Of a DNA stretch of 64,000 bases, positions 1 to 13,948 are shown one piece after another. The DNA lies in contig MU839102.1 in assembly GCA_030685235.1 (NCBI GenBank), forward strand, positions 62,001 through 126,000, written 5' to 3'. Source of the DNA: Copromyces sp. CBS 386.78 (taxonomy: Eukaryota > Ascomycota > Sordariomycetes > Sordariales > Sordariaceae). Numbering within the stretch: the stretch's first letter is position 1; the number at the start of each line of letters is the position of its first letter. The notes under the pieces are model-generated. The model was given only the letters and a program-made list of their open reading frames with translations. It was not told the origin of the DNA and ran no database searches. Both the position numbers and the translations under genes were made by a program.

Positions 1-2185
1 ATTTATTTAATCGATTGAGATTTATATTCGCCTACTTTCGCCTACCGAGTTTATTATTTCCCAAATAAATTCAGTAGTAAATACCGCTACTACCTTTATT
101 AAAAAGTTTATTATTAATCCCATTACGAGGGCTTTTATAAATATAGTATAAACGGAAGCGTTAATTCGATTTGTATAAAAGTAGTAATAAAATTGTATAA
201 ACTAATTGCCGGAGTTTACTATAGTCGATAAATTTCCCGTTTATTTTATTAATCTTATTTAAAATACTTTATACCTTATTAAAAATAATATAAAATTAGG
301 GTTTAGCCTTACGGCTTTTATAATTGTACGGCGGTATCCCGGTTAATTTTCCGACTATACAGTAGTAAATTAGCCTTAGTACTTTGGTATTTCCAGTCCT
401 ACTACTAATTTTATTATAATTAGCGCTAGGGACCCCTAAGACGCTATTAACCTTGCGAATTATATAAAAAATCTTTAAATCGATTATATTAATTATTAAC
501 TACTAATTATTAATTCTAATTATTTACTTATTTATATATACGTTAATAATTTTCTATTAGTTATAGAATATTATAATCTAATTTTTAAAAGTATTGTCAA
601 TAGTAATATAATTCCCGAGGAAATTATTGAATAGGATTAGCAATCCATTAATAATAATAAAGTTGAGAAATGTAATTATTAAATTAAATAACGTATTTAC
701 TTTATTAAATAAATTAATTAAATTTAATTAATTTAGCGAATGCTAATTTAAATATCTAGGGCTCCCGTTTAACTTACTTCTATATAGATTTCTTCAGCTT
801 ATATTCTATGAATTTAATTTATTAACAGTTAGTTTATTCCTATTTAGTAGGGTTTCCCTTTATTACGTCCCGATAACCGTTAAAGTACCCCTTCTAGTAA
901 TAAATAATATATTTTAATATATTTCGCCGATAATTCTTCCGACTCCTCCTATCCATTAGAAGAGGCTAATAGTATTAATATTATATTAGAAAACGCCCTT
1001 CTCCTTAATAATATACTTAAAGAGATTTATATTCGTATCGCCGAATTTGAGGAGCGTAAGAACGGAAGATCGACTATTCCTACTAATACTATTAATAATA
1101 AATAGATTTAGTAGAAGCTTTTTAACGTCGGAATATTCTATTTTAACGCCCTTAAAAATAAGAAGTATTATAGAGTCTATACGGACAGTAAAATTAATAT
1201 TTTTACCGATTATTACCTATTTATTAATTCGTTCGAAAATTGAATTTTAATTTATATTGAGCAATGCGAAGTAATTGTTAATAATTTTTAATATCTATTA
1301 TATAATATTACCCTTTTTTAATAAATTAATATATTTTTTTAGAATAAGCGTATTAAATTTAATAATAATTTAGGTAAAATTATCGAAGTCCTTTACTATA
1401 TTTTCGGGATTAAATTTAATTAGGTATAAAAATGGCTCGATACTTACCGTTTTACTATTAAATTTAATAAAAAAAGCGATTTAATGTTATATAATTTTTT
1501 TATAGAATTATTTAGATATATATAATTATAGGGTAATTTAATTAATTTTTAATTATATATTCGTTTTTAAAATAGTTTATACTTTAAATTAAAGTCCTAT
1601 TATACTAAACCTACCCCTAGATATATTTTTAGATAATATATTAATAATATTAAAGAGAGAATTAATTTAATTCGGAGTAAATTCGTCGATTTTGCTAAAG
1701 ATCTTCGTTTAATTTACTTCGCTCTCAATAACAACCCCGAAAATATAACCGAATTAAATACTATATTTACTATTTACGTTGGGTTTTAGGGCGAGAATAA
1801 AGGAATATATAAGAAGGATTTTTTCCCGAATAATAACGGGCTTATTAAAAAAAATTGTTTTAAATTTTTATTTCGGAGGATTGGCGATAATTTTAATAAG
1901 TCCGGTATTATTAATTCGGGTAATCGTTATCGGCGTATTAGGAAGAAGTTCGGTAAATAGATTAAGTTTTGAAATAGTTATTATACTTATATTAGTAGTA
2001 TTACCGTTTTCGAAAATAAGTTTAAGGTAAAGGATAAAGTTAATTATTTAGAGAATTAAGGTTACTATTTTATAAGTGATTTTAAGGAGGAGGTAGTTGA
2101 ATTTAATATAGATAATTTTACTGTTAGGTATAATAATACTTTTTCTACTTATTTTATTAATTCCTCTATACTTTATACCAATATA
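1..2185 (+). mobile_element. RIP-degraded left part of an older plus-strand LTR element
   Basis: Very AT-rich DNA saturated with TA dinucleotides; no long intact frame. Plus-strand frames are broken mainly by TAA and TAG, as expected if CAA, CAG and TGG codons were mutated by RIP. In the last 130 bases one plus frame is free of stops and runs directly into the insertion point of the 2186-9259 element. That same frame resumes at 9265 on the far side. I therefore read the right-hand part of this stretch as the gag end of the element continuing at 9265. The left 1 kb could belong to the same or another element; I cannot identify domains there. Confidence 0.6.
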
Positions 2186-2418
2186 TATCACGGGTAGAGG
2201 GCGAGAGGTTGGGTATAAATGAAAGATATGCGTAATTGTACGAAGAGAGGAAAGGAAGAGAAGTATAGAAGTACGCTCGGGAGAAGGGCTTTTATAGGAC
2301 TCGAACTATAAATTAGTAGGTCTATAGCGGGAGGCCGCAGCCAATTAACCGAAATAGTAATAATAATTTTAGAGAGCTATTATTACCAATATATATAATA
2401 TAAGCTAACCCTATAATA
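2186..2418 (-). repeat. LTR (3' copy in element orientation)
   Basis: 233 bp, same length as its partner at 9027-9259 and alignable without gaps by eye. Differences are mostly C/T and G/A, with this copy the more AT-rich. It carries the B-box-like sequence AGTTCGAGTCC on the minus strand and a decayed version of the hairpin that is perfect in the other copy. Confidence 0.9.
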
Positions 2419-5400
2419 TTACCCCTACCTAAAAGAAGCTATATAATTGACTAAAATTATATAAAATAATAAATAACTCTATTAAACGTTTAGTCCAACC
2501 GTGAAAAATTTCTATAACTGCTAGTCGTAACGACCTCCTCCTCCCTTCGTACCTCGCTAGCGGAACCTCCGCTTCTATAGCCAACTCCTCCGTTTCCTCT
2601 AACGTCCTCCTCCTTTACTTCCGCTCCGCCGCCAACTAATTTAGGGGTATTAGAACCTCCGAGTATACTTCGTAAAATTATTATATTATATCGGGGGATA
2701 TAGTTACGTTAGTACGCGGCTATTATAAAGGTTAATAAAATAATACCTAAACGATAAAATATTTTTAACGACCGTTAACTATTTTGCAGCAACCATCGAT
2801 TTTAATGAAATCTTATTCTATTAAATCTTCTTCGTTATTAATCCTCTTTATACTACAATTTTAATTTGTATAAACGTCCTTTTATACTTCTAACTATCCT
2901 AGAATACCTATTTTAATTTATAGTTTAATTTTATTAATATAAAAGGTAGGGCTATACTTTATATTAATTAATAATCTAAATATAATTCTATAACTATTTA
3001 TTTTACGATTTCGAACGGGCCTTTATAAAGGGGGGTGAGTTTTATATAAAGTTGGCCAATATTGAAATTTTCTATATTAAGTAAGAGTTTATCTCCTATT
3101 TAATATTTTAGGGTATTTATTTTTCGAATATTAATATTAATTTCGTACTATTATTAAATTTATTTTATTTAATTTATAATATATTTTAATACTCTTTTAA
3201 AATAATTAGTAATTTTATTAATTTTAAAATACTCTGCTTATTATTAAATTAATAAATTTAGTAGGTACGGTTTTACTAATTTAATATTTATACGAAAGTA
3301 GAAATTATAATTAATAAAGAAAAGAAATATTCCTATTATTTTAGAAATTAGATTATTATTAGTAAATTCCATAATTAAGAACTAATTTACCTAATCGTCC
3401 TATACTTAATTAATATAAAGACGAAAATATTTTTCTATTTTTATATTAATACATTCTATTTAACTATTAATAATTAAGTAGAAAGCGGAGGAGGGTTTAA
3501 AAATTATTTCCAAACGGGAGGATAATATTCTTTAAAATTATAAAACGAATTAGGAGCCGCAATTTAATATAATAGAGTCCAGTAGGCCATAAATATTGTA
3601 AATCCTTTCGATAAACCGATCTATTAATTCTTCGGCCGTAAAACTGATAATAGGAATAAAATATCGTATTTTTATTAAACGATTAATAATAATAATTACG
3701 TATTTAAATTCTTAATTCCGGCGTATATAAAGAATTAAAGGAGTAATATAATTTATGGAAATATCCTTTTATAGTACGAAAAGTATTACTAACAGTTTTA
3801 AAAACCCATATAAAAGGTATTGTAATAATTTGGATTTAATATACGGTAGGCAAGCCTTATAATAGGCTTTAACAATACTAAATATCCTTAATTAGAAGAA
3901 AAATTAGGAGAATAACGAATAAATCTTTTTTCGATTTAGGTAATTAATAGACAGCGAATTATATACGTAGCGGAGGAATTAAAGAATCGATAATAATAAC
4001 GCTTCGAAAGTAAATTCGTCCTTATATTGCCCTATATTTAACGAAGAATACTTTCTTTAATTAATCTTTTATTTCCTTAGATTATATACGGCGGCCGGAA
4101 TTTAATAGGCAGGCGAACAAATTTTATAAAAATACCAACTTTTTATAATTTTCTATAATTAAGTCGTTAGTAGATTTATTATTTATTACTTTTAAATTGT
4201 AAATATATTTAGTCCCGACGTTAATAACCTCCTTTCCACTTTTTAAGACGAAAATTCTATTAATAAAGATATTATAATCGAATAAAACTTTATTCTTAAT
4301 TAATAGCCGTTCGTCGGCTTCGTTTTTAGGTAAGTCTTTTAGTTTTTTATTTAGGGCGTTTAAATATATTTATAACGAACCCGGCCGATATTTAATTATA
4401 AAATTAAATTAGGAGAGAAATTAGGACTACTATATATACTAGGGGGTAAATTATTTATTAACGGTAAATAACTTTAAATTTTTATAATTTATAAAAACTT
4501 CGAAAGGTTATTATATTCCTTTTAATTCGGAGCGTTATTCCTTTAATACTTTAATAATAATAAGTAATTTTTTATTATAAATATTATAATTATATTTAAT
4601 TAAAGAGTACCATTAATTAAAATAGGCGACGGGGCGAAAGATATTATTATTATCGTATTATAATAACGTACTATTATAAGCCTAATTAAAAGTATCCGTT
4701 TTTATAACAGTCTATTTAAACTAGTCGTAGATACGAAGAACGGGTTTACTATTAAAAGCTTTTTTGAATATTTCGAAAGATTTTTAATATTATTTATCCT
4801 ATTCCTAATCCGCCGTTTTCTTAATTAATTCGTATAGCGGGCTAATAATAATAGAAAAATATTTAATAAAATAACAGTAGAAGTTAGCGAATTTTAAAAA
4901 GCATTAGAGCGACTTCTTAAAATCCGGAACTTCCTATATCGTAATTATAAAGACCTTTTCTAAATTTATTTTAAAATTACCTAGGGTAATAATAAAATTT
5001 AGATATTTAATTCACTATATATAGAATTCGTATTTATTAATATCGATTTAGAGCCCTACTTTAATTATCTTTTATAAGACTTCCTTAACGTATTCTTTAT
5101 ATTCCTCTTTATTATTAAAATAAATTAAAATATTATCGAAATAAATAGTAACGTAAACGTTAAAAATATTGTATAAAACGTTATTAATATAATTTTAAAA
5201 GGTTTCTAGCGCGCCTTATAAATTAAAAGGACATATAATAGATTCGTAGAGGCCGAAGCGGGTAATAAAGGCGGTAAACTATTTATACCTTTCTTTAATA
5301 CGGATTCTATTAAATATAATAATAATATTGAATTTTGTAAAAATTTTCGCTTTATAAATAATATTAAAATTTTTTTTAATTAGCGGTAGCGGATAATATA

Positions 5401-8400
5401 TTTTTATTATAACGTTATTAATACTATAGTAATTTATATAAATATAAATTCTATTTCCGGGTTTCTTAATTAATAAAAGGGGAGAAACGGCCGCAAATTA
5501 TAATAGCCGGATAAACTTCTTCTTTAAATTATTATCGATCTACTTTTTAATAATAATTACCTTATAAGTAATATATATTATAATTGTACGTTAGGAAGTT
5601 ACTCTCCTAATTATAATTTAATTTTATAATTATACGAACGATAGGGAGGGATTTCCTCCGTTAGTAAGGGTAAAAAAGCAGCGACTTCGTTAATATACTT
5701 CCGTCCCTTAGAACGGTTTAAAATTTTAATAATTTCCTCCTTAATTTTTAACAGCCGGTCTACTTTATTAAAAAATTTCTTTATATCCTCCTCGTCGATT
5801 TTAATTAAATATATTTATCGAATAATCTTTTCGTATACGGGTACGTCGGTTTCGAAGTTTCTAATAAAATTAATTACTTTAGCTAAAATTATAGCCTCGT
5901 AAATATCTTCTAAAATATAAATATTAATTATTTCGTTAATAAAATTATAGAGCGCGGGGGGTAAATTTTCCTTATACTTCCTTCTATCGCCCTCTATAAT
6001 ACTATTAACTATTTCCTCGGTCAAATTTAAATTTTAAAGATCCGCTATAGCCGCTAGTTTTTCGATTTTAATATAATTTGTAACGTATAGTTACAACTAT
6101 TATTTTTTATAAATAAAATTGAATATAATTATATTAAATACTTTAATATTATTAGGGTCGAATTTATAATTAGAATTATAAAAACGGTAGTATTAAAATT
6201 AGGAATAATAAGTACTAATTAAAATACGGCGACCGTTTATACGGATATAAAGTTTATAAAGTATAGAATTCTTAATTTTAATAAAGAGAGCGGCGGTATT
6301 AGTAATAGCGATTTTAAATTTAATCCTCCGAGTTATTAACGCTTTAATAAAAGCGGGGATTATACAGTAGCCAGTTTTAAAATCGATTTTCGGAATAAAT
6401 TCGGTAGCGGTATATAGGAGTTTAAAAGTAGATAAAGGCTTTAGAACGGGCTCCTCCGCCATTTTTTTAATTTTTTCTCTTTTAATAATTAAAGGGCGAA
6501 ATTCTTCCTTCTTAATAGTTAGAGAGGGAGATTCGGTCTCTTCCTTCTTAATCGGTAGGAAGGGGGTTTAGCGGACGGAAGCTACCGAGACCCAGTTAGT
6601 AAAGGCTTTAAGCGCTATTATTTGGTATTTAGGGAGATCCGTTAATAAATAGCGGCCCTAATAGGCGGTATAATTAAAATATATATTATATTACTTATAA
6701 TCGATTTTTAGCCGATAGTATTATATTTATAAAAAGCCTAAAATAATTAGGTATTTCTTAAAAATATTATAAATTAGGAAGGTAATAATCTTTTTATAAT
6801 AGCCGATCCGGAGTTTAATTATTACTCTTTTAAAAATAATATTTTTAATTACTTTATTAGTAAGAACGAATTTCTTTACTTTTAATAATTGGAAATAGAG
6901 AAAGTTATTTTTAATAATAAAGGAGCGATTAATAAATGCGAAAGCGGAGTAACTACTATTAATAAGGTTAATATAATGGTTTTTACGCGAACGAATTATA
7001 ATATAAAAAAATAAGAATATTAAATTTAGGGAAATAGAATTATTTAACGATTAAACTTTAATTTCCTTTAAAACTTTTAATTCTATAGAATTTAAAATTT
7101 ATTTCTTAAATATAACCCAGCTAAACTTCTATATACAATTATATATAGAGGTTAAGCGTTTTCTTAATTATTATAATATTTACTACTAACGGTAGGTTCG
7201 GTAGGGGCGACTAGGGTAATTAGGGCAATTAGAATAATACTAGCGGCGTAGACTTATTTTTAATTATAACCTTTACTACAACCCTTATTTTTCTTTATCT
7301 TTTTACTGGTAAAGTATTAGGGGCCTTAAGAATTATAATTAATTAACGTAGTATAATTACGAATAATATAGCTAAGCTTGCTATAATAATAATAGAAGCT
7401 ATTACGAGAACGTTAATCGAAAATATTTTTATAAATAAAGATTATAAGGTCGATAGCGTTGAAATTTATTTTATTTCTTCTCTAATTAATAAGGACTTCG
7501 TTAGCGTTGCAGGAGTTAAAGCTTCCGCCGCCTTTAGAAGTAGTATTATTATTATTATTCGAATTATTAGTATTTAAAATACGAATATTTATTTTATAGT
7601 AATAGTCAGCGTCTTTAAAATTGCCGGCTATAGTATAATAAATATCTAATTACTTTTTAAAATCGTTAGCGTCGGGAAGGTTATAATATACTAATATATT
7701 ACGGAAATACTTATTAATTTTATTATGAAAGTAATAGACCTTTATCGAATCGTTAAAATTATATAAATTCATAAAATTAATTAGCTTAAATTCGAATTCT
7801 ACAAATAATAAATTCTTTATATATAATTTTTTAAAATAGTAATTAATATTTATTTTAAAATTAATATTTTAAAAATAAATAACAAAATATTTTATAAATT
7901 TAATACCGGTCTTCTAGCGCCAAGTATCTTTATTACTATTATTTTAAATAATATTAAAGTCGTCCTAAATATTAAAAAGAATTTCCGGGCCGAATAATAT
8001 AATTATACGAATAATTTTAATATCTTTATCAATATAAAATAACAAGTCGTACTTCTATTAAAATAAAATACAGAAGCACTAAACTTTAAAAATCTTATAC
8101 TTACGGGCAATATTAATATTCTCTTTACTAGTAAAAATAGGCGGGTTTTCTACCATTTAACGGAAAAATATTTTATTTACAGGGTTAATTATAATAATAT
8201 TCTTCTTAAGAATATTATATTCCGTAATTAAAATATTATAAGCGGATTTAAAATTAACGTAATTGAAGTTTTTTTAATCGAAATTAAATTAGGCGTTATT
8301 AGCTATTTAACGGGTAATTTTAAATTCCTCCTTAGAACGTTAGAAATTACTTTCGAAATTATTATAATATTCGAAATTAATATAATAAAGGCGATTAAAA

Positions 8401-9026
8401 AGTATAATAATAAATTAAAAAGCGGGGGTTTAGGAAAAAAAAGAAATTACTTCGAAATATTTACGTAGGATAAGGAGACCTTCCTCCTAATCGAAATTTT
8501 TAATAAAATTAATAAGAATTATAATTACGGGTTAAGGAAGTTCGAAAAGCGCGGCGCGATAAATTATAGTATCGAACTCGCTATTAAGGGTATTAATAAT
8601 AGAACGTAATAATTCTAAATTAAATAAATTACTAAAAGTAGGAATAAAAAGGTTAAGAAGATTACCGTTACCGGTATTACTATTAGGAGAGAAAAGGGCG
8701 GGATTACTATTATAAAATATAAAGTAAAAGAGCAATCTTCGCTAAGAACTATTTAAAAAAAAGTCCGCTATTAGGACCGTTTAAAGTAGTTGAAACGAAG
8801 CGATCCCTTATCTACTAAATAAAAAGTACTTTCCCTTACATATTAATAAAGGGAAGTTTAGGGTTTTAATTAGGCGACTATTATAATTACGACTATAATA
8901 CTTAGGGGGGGGTACTAGGCTTAGCGATTTGTAACGAGGCGATCTTTATACGCGCGCAATCGAAAAATAATCGCGATAAAAGATAGGTTTGCGCTATAAA
9001 CGTAATAATTAAAAGGTATAATTAAC

Positions 9027-9259
9027 TATTACGGGTAGAGGGCGAGAGGTTAGGTATAAATAAAAGATATACGTAATTGTACGAGGAGAGGAAAGGAAGA
9101 GAAGTATAGAAGTACGTTCGGGAGAAGGGCTTTTATAGGATTCGAGCTATAAACTAGTAGGTCTATAGCGGGAGGCCGCAGCTAATTAACTGAGATGGTA
9201 ACAGTAGTTTTAGAGAGCTACTGTTACCAGTATATGCAATATAAGCTAACCCTGTGATA
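9027..9259 (-). repeat. LTR (5' copy in element orientation)
   Basis: 233-bp partner of 2186-2418, less mutated. It contains a perfect 12-bp inverted repeat (9196-9207 and 9218-9229, 10-base loop). On the minus strand it has a tRNA-like stretch with CTCAGTTAATTAGC (A-box-like) followed by AGCTCGAATCC (B-box-like). Confidence 0.9.
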
Positions 9260-9264
9260 ATATA

Positions 9265-12200
9265 TTTAGTAATGTATTTTAGGCTTCTACGACCCTACTA
9301 TTAAATTATATAATTTTTATTATTATTATTAACGCCGTACCCGTTGTAAATATTGAATATAATAATAAAGACGAATCTTTATTATTAAATTTATTATCCG
9401 ATTTTAATTTTGCTATAATTTTTAAACGTTTAAAAATAGTTTAAACGTTTTGTAAATCGTTTAATCCTTTGTTTAAAATTAAAGAAACTTCGCCCAGAGC
9501 TTTCTAAAAAGCTTTAAATAAAGGTAAGAAGGTAAAGGAGGCGGATATTATATTAAAATTACTTACTTTAACAGACGGTCGGAAGCCTAAATTATCGGAT
9601 ATTTAGTATAAAAACCAATATACTCTATTGGCTTTTATAGAAGGATAGATTATTGAGGCTATTACGGATATTACCGCCCGAAACGGAATATTAAATTTAC
9701 AGAAGGCTATATTATATTTGAAGGTCGATATTAAATTGAATTTAAGTACGCCTCCTATTACTATTTATTTTGATTTTAAGTATTCTTCGACGGTAATAAA
9801 TTGGGCGTTTATTAAAAAGTTTTCTCCGAATATTCGGTATATTAAATTCCCGCCGAACGTTATAAATGGAATTAATTTGAAAATAATTATTAATATTATA
9901 GCCGAATTTAATTTCTATATAAAAGGGAGAGTTAACGGCGTTAAAGTTAATAATTATTTTTAAATTTTTACGTTAATTATTAAGGAATTAGGCCCGAATA
10001 TACTATTAGGAATAGATTTTCTTTATAATTATAGTATTAAATTTAATTTTAATACTATTCTTTACTCATTTAGATTTATATTTAGTATAAAGGTATAAGG
10101 AGAGGTTTTCTCTAAAAAGGACGAATTAGGAGAGGATATTTTTATTACCGAAATTTTTGCTAAATAGGATATAATCCTTCTAATTTACTATTCCAATATT
10201 CTTTTAGTCTAATATAGTATTTAGTTTAATAATTGGCACTCTTTAAATAAATATCCCGCTTATAATTTTTATATTTAATTGCCCGGTTTACTAGATATTA
10301 TAGTAAATAGTAAAACCTTTAAGGTAGTTCTATATTTAAATTAATTTAACGATAACCTTTTTATTCTTATAAATACCCGTATCGGTATAATTATACGCCT
10401 ATTGCTTAAAGTTACTAAAACGGCTATACTTCTTAATATATTTAATATAGTTTATTTAGCCCCCGTAATATAAGTTAATTTCTCCCTTAAATAGTATACT
10501 ATATATATCAATTAAAGTATTAAAAACGATAAGGAAGTAGCAATTCAGAAAGAGGTTTTTAACGTCCTATTATATAGACTAAATAAATTTAATAATATTG
10601 AATCTATTCCTTCTGAAGTAGGTATTAATATTTGCAATAACGACCCCGACTTTATTTAGTAAATGAAAAGCTTTTTAAATAAGTACGTTAATATTTTTAA
10701 AGATTAGGGGATTATTCTAATAAAGGAAGAGGATAAAATATATATAAATTTCGTTAAAGGATAGTAAAATTAGTAGAAAATCGTTAAATCCTATTTATTA
10801 GGAGTTAAAAATTGCGAATTCTTTAATAAGGAATATAATAAATTATATACGTAGGGTAAAATATCTTTTATATTATAGTTTATTCTTATTGCATATTTTA
10901 TTTTTATTATATAGTAGAAAGTTAATAGCGTCGATAAACCCTGAATAATTATTAATTTTCACCCTTTAAATAGTATTATAATATTAAATATTTACTTATT
11001 ACCCGATTAAGAAGATATAATTAATAGAATAGTCGGTAAGAAATTCTTTAATATTTTTAATATTACCGGATTTTTCTATTAATTATTAATTTTTACGCTC
11101 TACTATAATCGTATAGTAATAATTAACCTTCGCGGGCTTAAATAATCTAATATTGTACTAATAGATTTCAAGAATTCGCCCGTATTTATATAACGTTTTA
11201 TAGATTAATTATTCTTCGATTACCAATTATTTATACGCATTTATATTAATAATATTATTATTTTTAACGATATTAAAGAAGAGTATTTAGAATATATTAA
11301 TATTATAATAATATTCTTTAATAAATATTGCATTTATATCAGTACTTATAAATTATTTACAATTTTCCCGTCCATTTAACTTTTCAGTAATATTATTAAC
11401 GGCTAAAGTTATTAATGTACAGAGGATTGTATTAAAATATTCTAAAAGTTTAATTTCTTTAATACGTTAGATACCTTAGAGATTTATTTAAATATAGCCG
11501 GCTAATTATATTAAAAGATACTATAGTTCGCTGTAAAAAAGGAATTGTTTAATTATAAGAAAAAGAGTTATTAAAACGAACGCGAAAATTAGGAGATTTA
11601 AAATTAGGAGCGATAAAATAGGCGAGAAAGGTTTATATTTTTAAAATTAAATTTGAATTTACTAAGGAAGAATTCGAAGCCTTTTATAATATATAAAAAA
11701 ACTTATATAATTAAGCGTATTTATATTATTATATTAAAATAGATACGTTATTTATTAAAATTAATATTAGTAGTACTACGTATAGTATTTACGTTTTTTA
11801 GTTCAAATACGAATAGGATAGCGAATTTATTCTTGGTATAAATAAGATTCTGTTAACGATAATTAAGCCTATCTATTTCCTATTAAAATTAATGACCTTA
11901 GCGGAAAAGAAGTACGGTTTAATAGAAGTAAAGATCGCAACTATTATTTAAATACTATAAAAGCTACGGAAAATAGTCTAATTTAATATTCGACTTATAA
12001 ATATTATTATAAATTATACTTTTACCGTTAGTATTATTAAATATATATCTTTAAGAATAATAGATTTAGCGAAAGTAAACCTTTAGCTCGCTAACGCTAC
12101 TAATTAGGTATTATAATTTAATTTAAATATCTTCTATATTCTAAGACTATTAAATATTATACCCAACGTTTTATTAAGGTTACTTATAATTGAGGCTACT

Positions 12201-13948
12201 AATAATAATCATTTATCGGACGAATTTATTAATATTTAATCCTATTTCGGTTATTTAAAAAGTTTAAACGCTTTCTCCTTTATACACGTAGAAATTTCCC
12301 TAAATATTCGGATAATTTTGCCGGTTATCGCTCTCGCCTTTAAATAAATATTTATAAATATTTACCCCTCCGATTTAAAATATAGTAGGGTTTTATAATT
12401 AATTGCGAATATTAATATTCCGTGTTATATATATATATACCGTTTAAGTAAGAGGCCTAACTTCCCGGCCGATCCTTATATAATTAACGACGGCCTTCTC
12501 TTCTACGTCGATCATTTAAATAAGAGGCGCCTATATATTTTTTACACTTATATATAGAAAATATTAGAGTTAATTTACGACGAAAAATATTATTTTAGTA
12601 TTAATCGTATAATAGCGGATTTATTGTCATTTTATATAAGACGCAAAATTTAAACAGTCTGAAAATACGTTAAATATTATAAAATATATCGTTAAAATTA
12701 ATAAAATTAATAATTAACGCCCGGCGAACTATTATTAATTCGGACGTTTTTACAACCCTATTATATAATTACAATAGATTTTATTATTAATATGCCTACA
12801 GTTAAGTCTATTAATATTATATAGTCCCTCCTAAAGTTTGACGAATTCGATATTATATATATTATAACCTATAAATTTAGTAAGAAAGTCCTATTATTAG
12901 TAAGTTATTCGATATATAGGGCGAAAGAATAAGTAATTATTTTACTATAAGCTTTATAATACTATAATTAGGGCTTACTAGTTACTATTATTAATAACCG
13001 AAATTTAAAATTCGTTTTTAGGATTTGGAAGAGTATTTTCGAAGCTTTAGCCGTTAATCTTTTCTTTTCGACGGTTTACTATATTTAAACGGACGGTTAA
13101 TTTGAATATATAAATTAAACGGCCGAAATGGTAATCCGTATATAGTACGCTATTAATATACTTTTATAAATATTAATATTAGCCGCCCTATAATATAACT
13201 TAAATAATATTATATAATTAACGATTAATTTATTTCTTAACGAATTAGTATATAAATTTAAACTTTGAGTAGTATTTAATTTGCTAGTATTAAATATAAA
13301 GGAGGCGTTAATTATAGGATCTTTTACGTTAATCTATTAAGAATTCTAATTAGAAGTTATAGAATTTATTAATTAGGCTAGTATAGTTGCTAAAGAATAA
13401 TATAATGCTAAATATTCGCCGGTTACGTTTAAGGTTGGTAATAAAATTTACTTTTGGTTTAATAAAGGCTACTATTTACTAAACGCCCTAAAGAAGAAAT
13501 TTTCTACTAAACGTATAAGATTATACCGGATTTTAGAGAAGGTCGGCCCTTTAGCTTATAAATTTAATTTGCTAAGAACTTAGCGTATATACCCGGTTAT
13601 TTCGGTAATTTATTTTTATAAGCTGATATAGGGTTTAGACCCGTTTAACCGAAAAATATTACCGCCGAAGCCTATTAAGGTTAATAGTTAAGAGGAATAG
13701 GAAATTGAAAATTTAGTAGTAAGGAATTAGGGTCCGTTAAATATAAAATATTTAATTAAATAAATTGGTTTTTAGGATAAAGATAATATTTAGGAATTAT
13801 ATACGGAGCTTATAAGGAATTTAAAGAAGAAGGTAAAGGAATTTAAATGCGAATACTTAGTAGAATTACCGTTTAAGGGTATTCGTAGGAAGGTCGTTTA
13901 GCGTATTAATCGCCCGTCGAAACGCTAATAATATTAAATTTTTTATTC
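9265..13948 (+). mobile_element. Protease-RT-integrase-chromodomain part of the older Ty3/gypsy element, RIP-mutated
   Basis: Plus-strand frames interrupted by TAA/TAG show, in order: a retropepsin-like segment (about 9718-9960, then an LLGIDF motif near 10000-10030); the reverse transcriptase palm motif at 11242-11253, read as YINN for YIDD; an integrase core around 12770-13140, including the remnant of the TDG-x-x-E and AEMVIR stretch at 13068-13139; and a chromodomain-like KYLIK-x-IGF-x-D segment at about 13755-13830. The order protease-RT-integrase-chromodomain is that of Ty3/gypsy chromoviruses of fungi. The element is inactive. Confidence 0.75.

Larger units (their letters stand above)
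2186..9259 (-). mobile_element. Complete RIP-mutated Ty3/gypsy-type LTR retrotransposon, nested insertion
   Basis: Two LTRs of exactly 233 bp (2186-2418 and 9027-9259) enclose 6.6 kb. Both outer flanks read ATATA (2181-2185 and 9260-9264), the expected 5-bp target duplication. On the minus strand the LTR begins TATCACAGGG and ends CCCGTGATA, which after undoing RIP fits the usual TG..CA ends. Coding sense is minus: the reverse transcriptase palm motif is readable at 5132-5143 as YFDN (for YFDD) followed by ILIY, and a YES-x-x-CPF-like stretch lies near 5200-5240. A purine-rich tract on the minus strand (2419-2433) abuts the left LTR, as a polypurine tract should. All frames carry stops, so the element is dead. 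Confidence 0.85.

Noticed and set aside
1779..2030. 83-codon open frame in the AT-rich block as a gene
   Set aside because: It is out of phase with the retroelement frame that runs through this stretch, and is an Ile/Leu/Arg-rich chance frame of mutated DNA.
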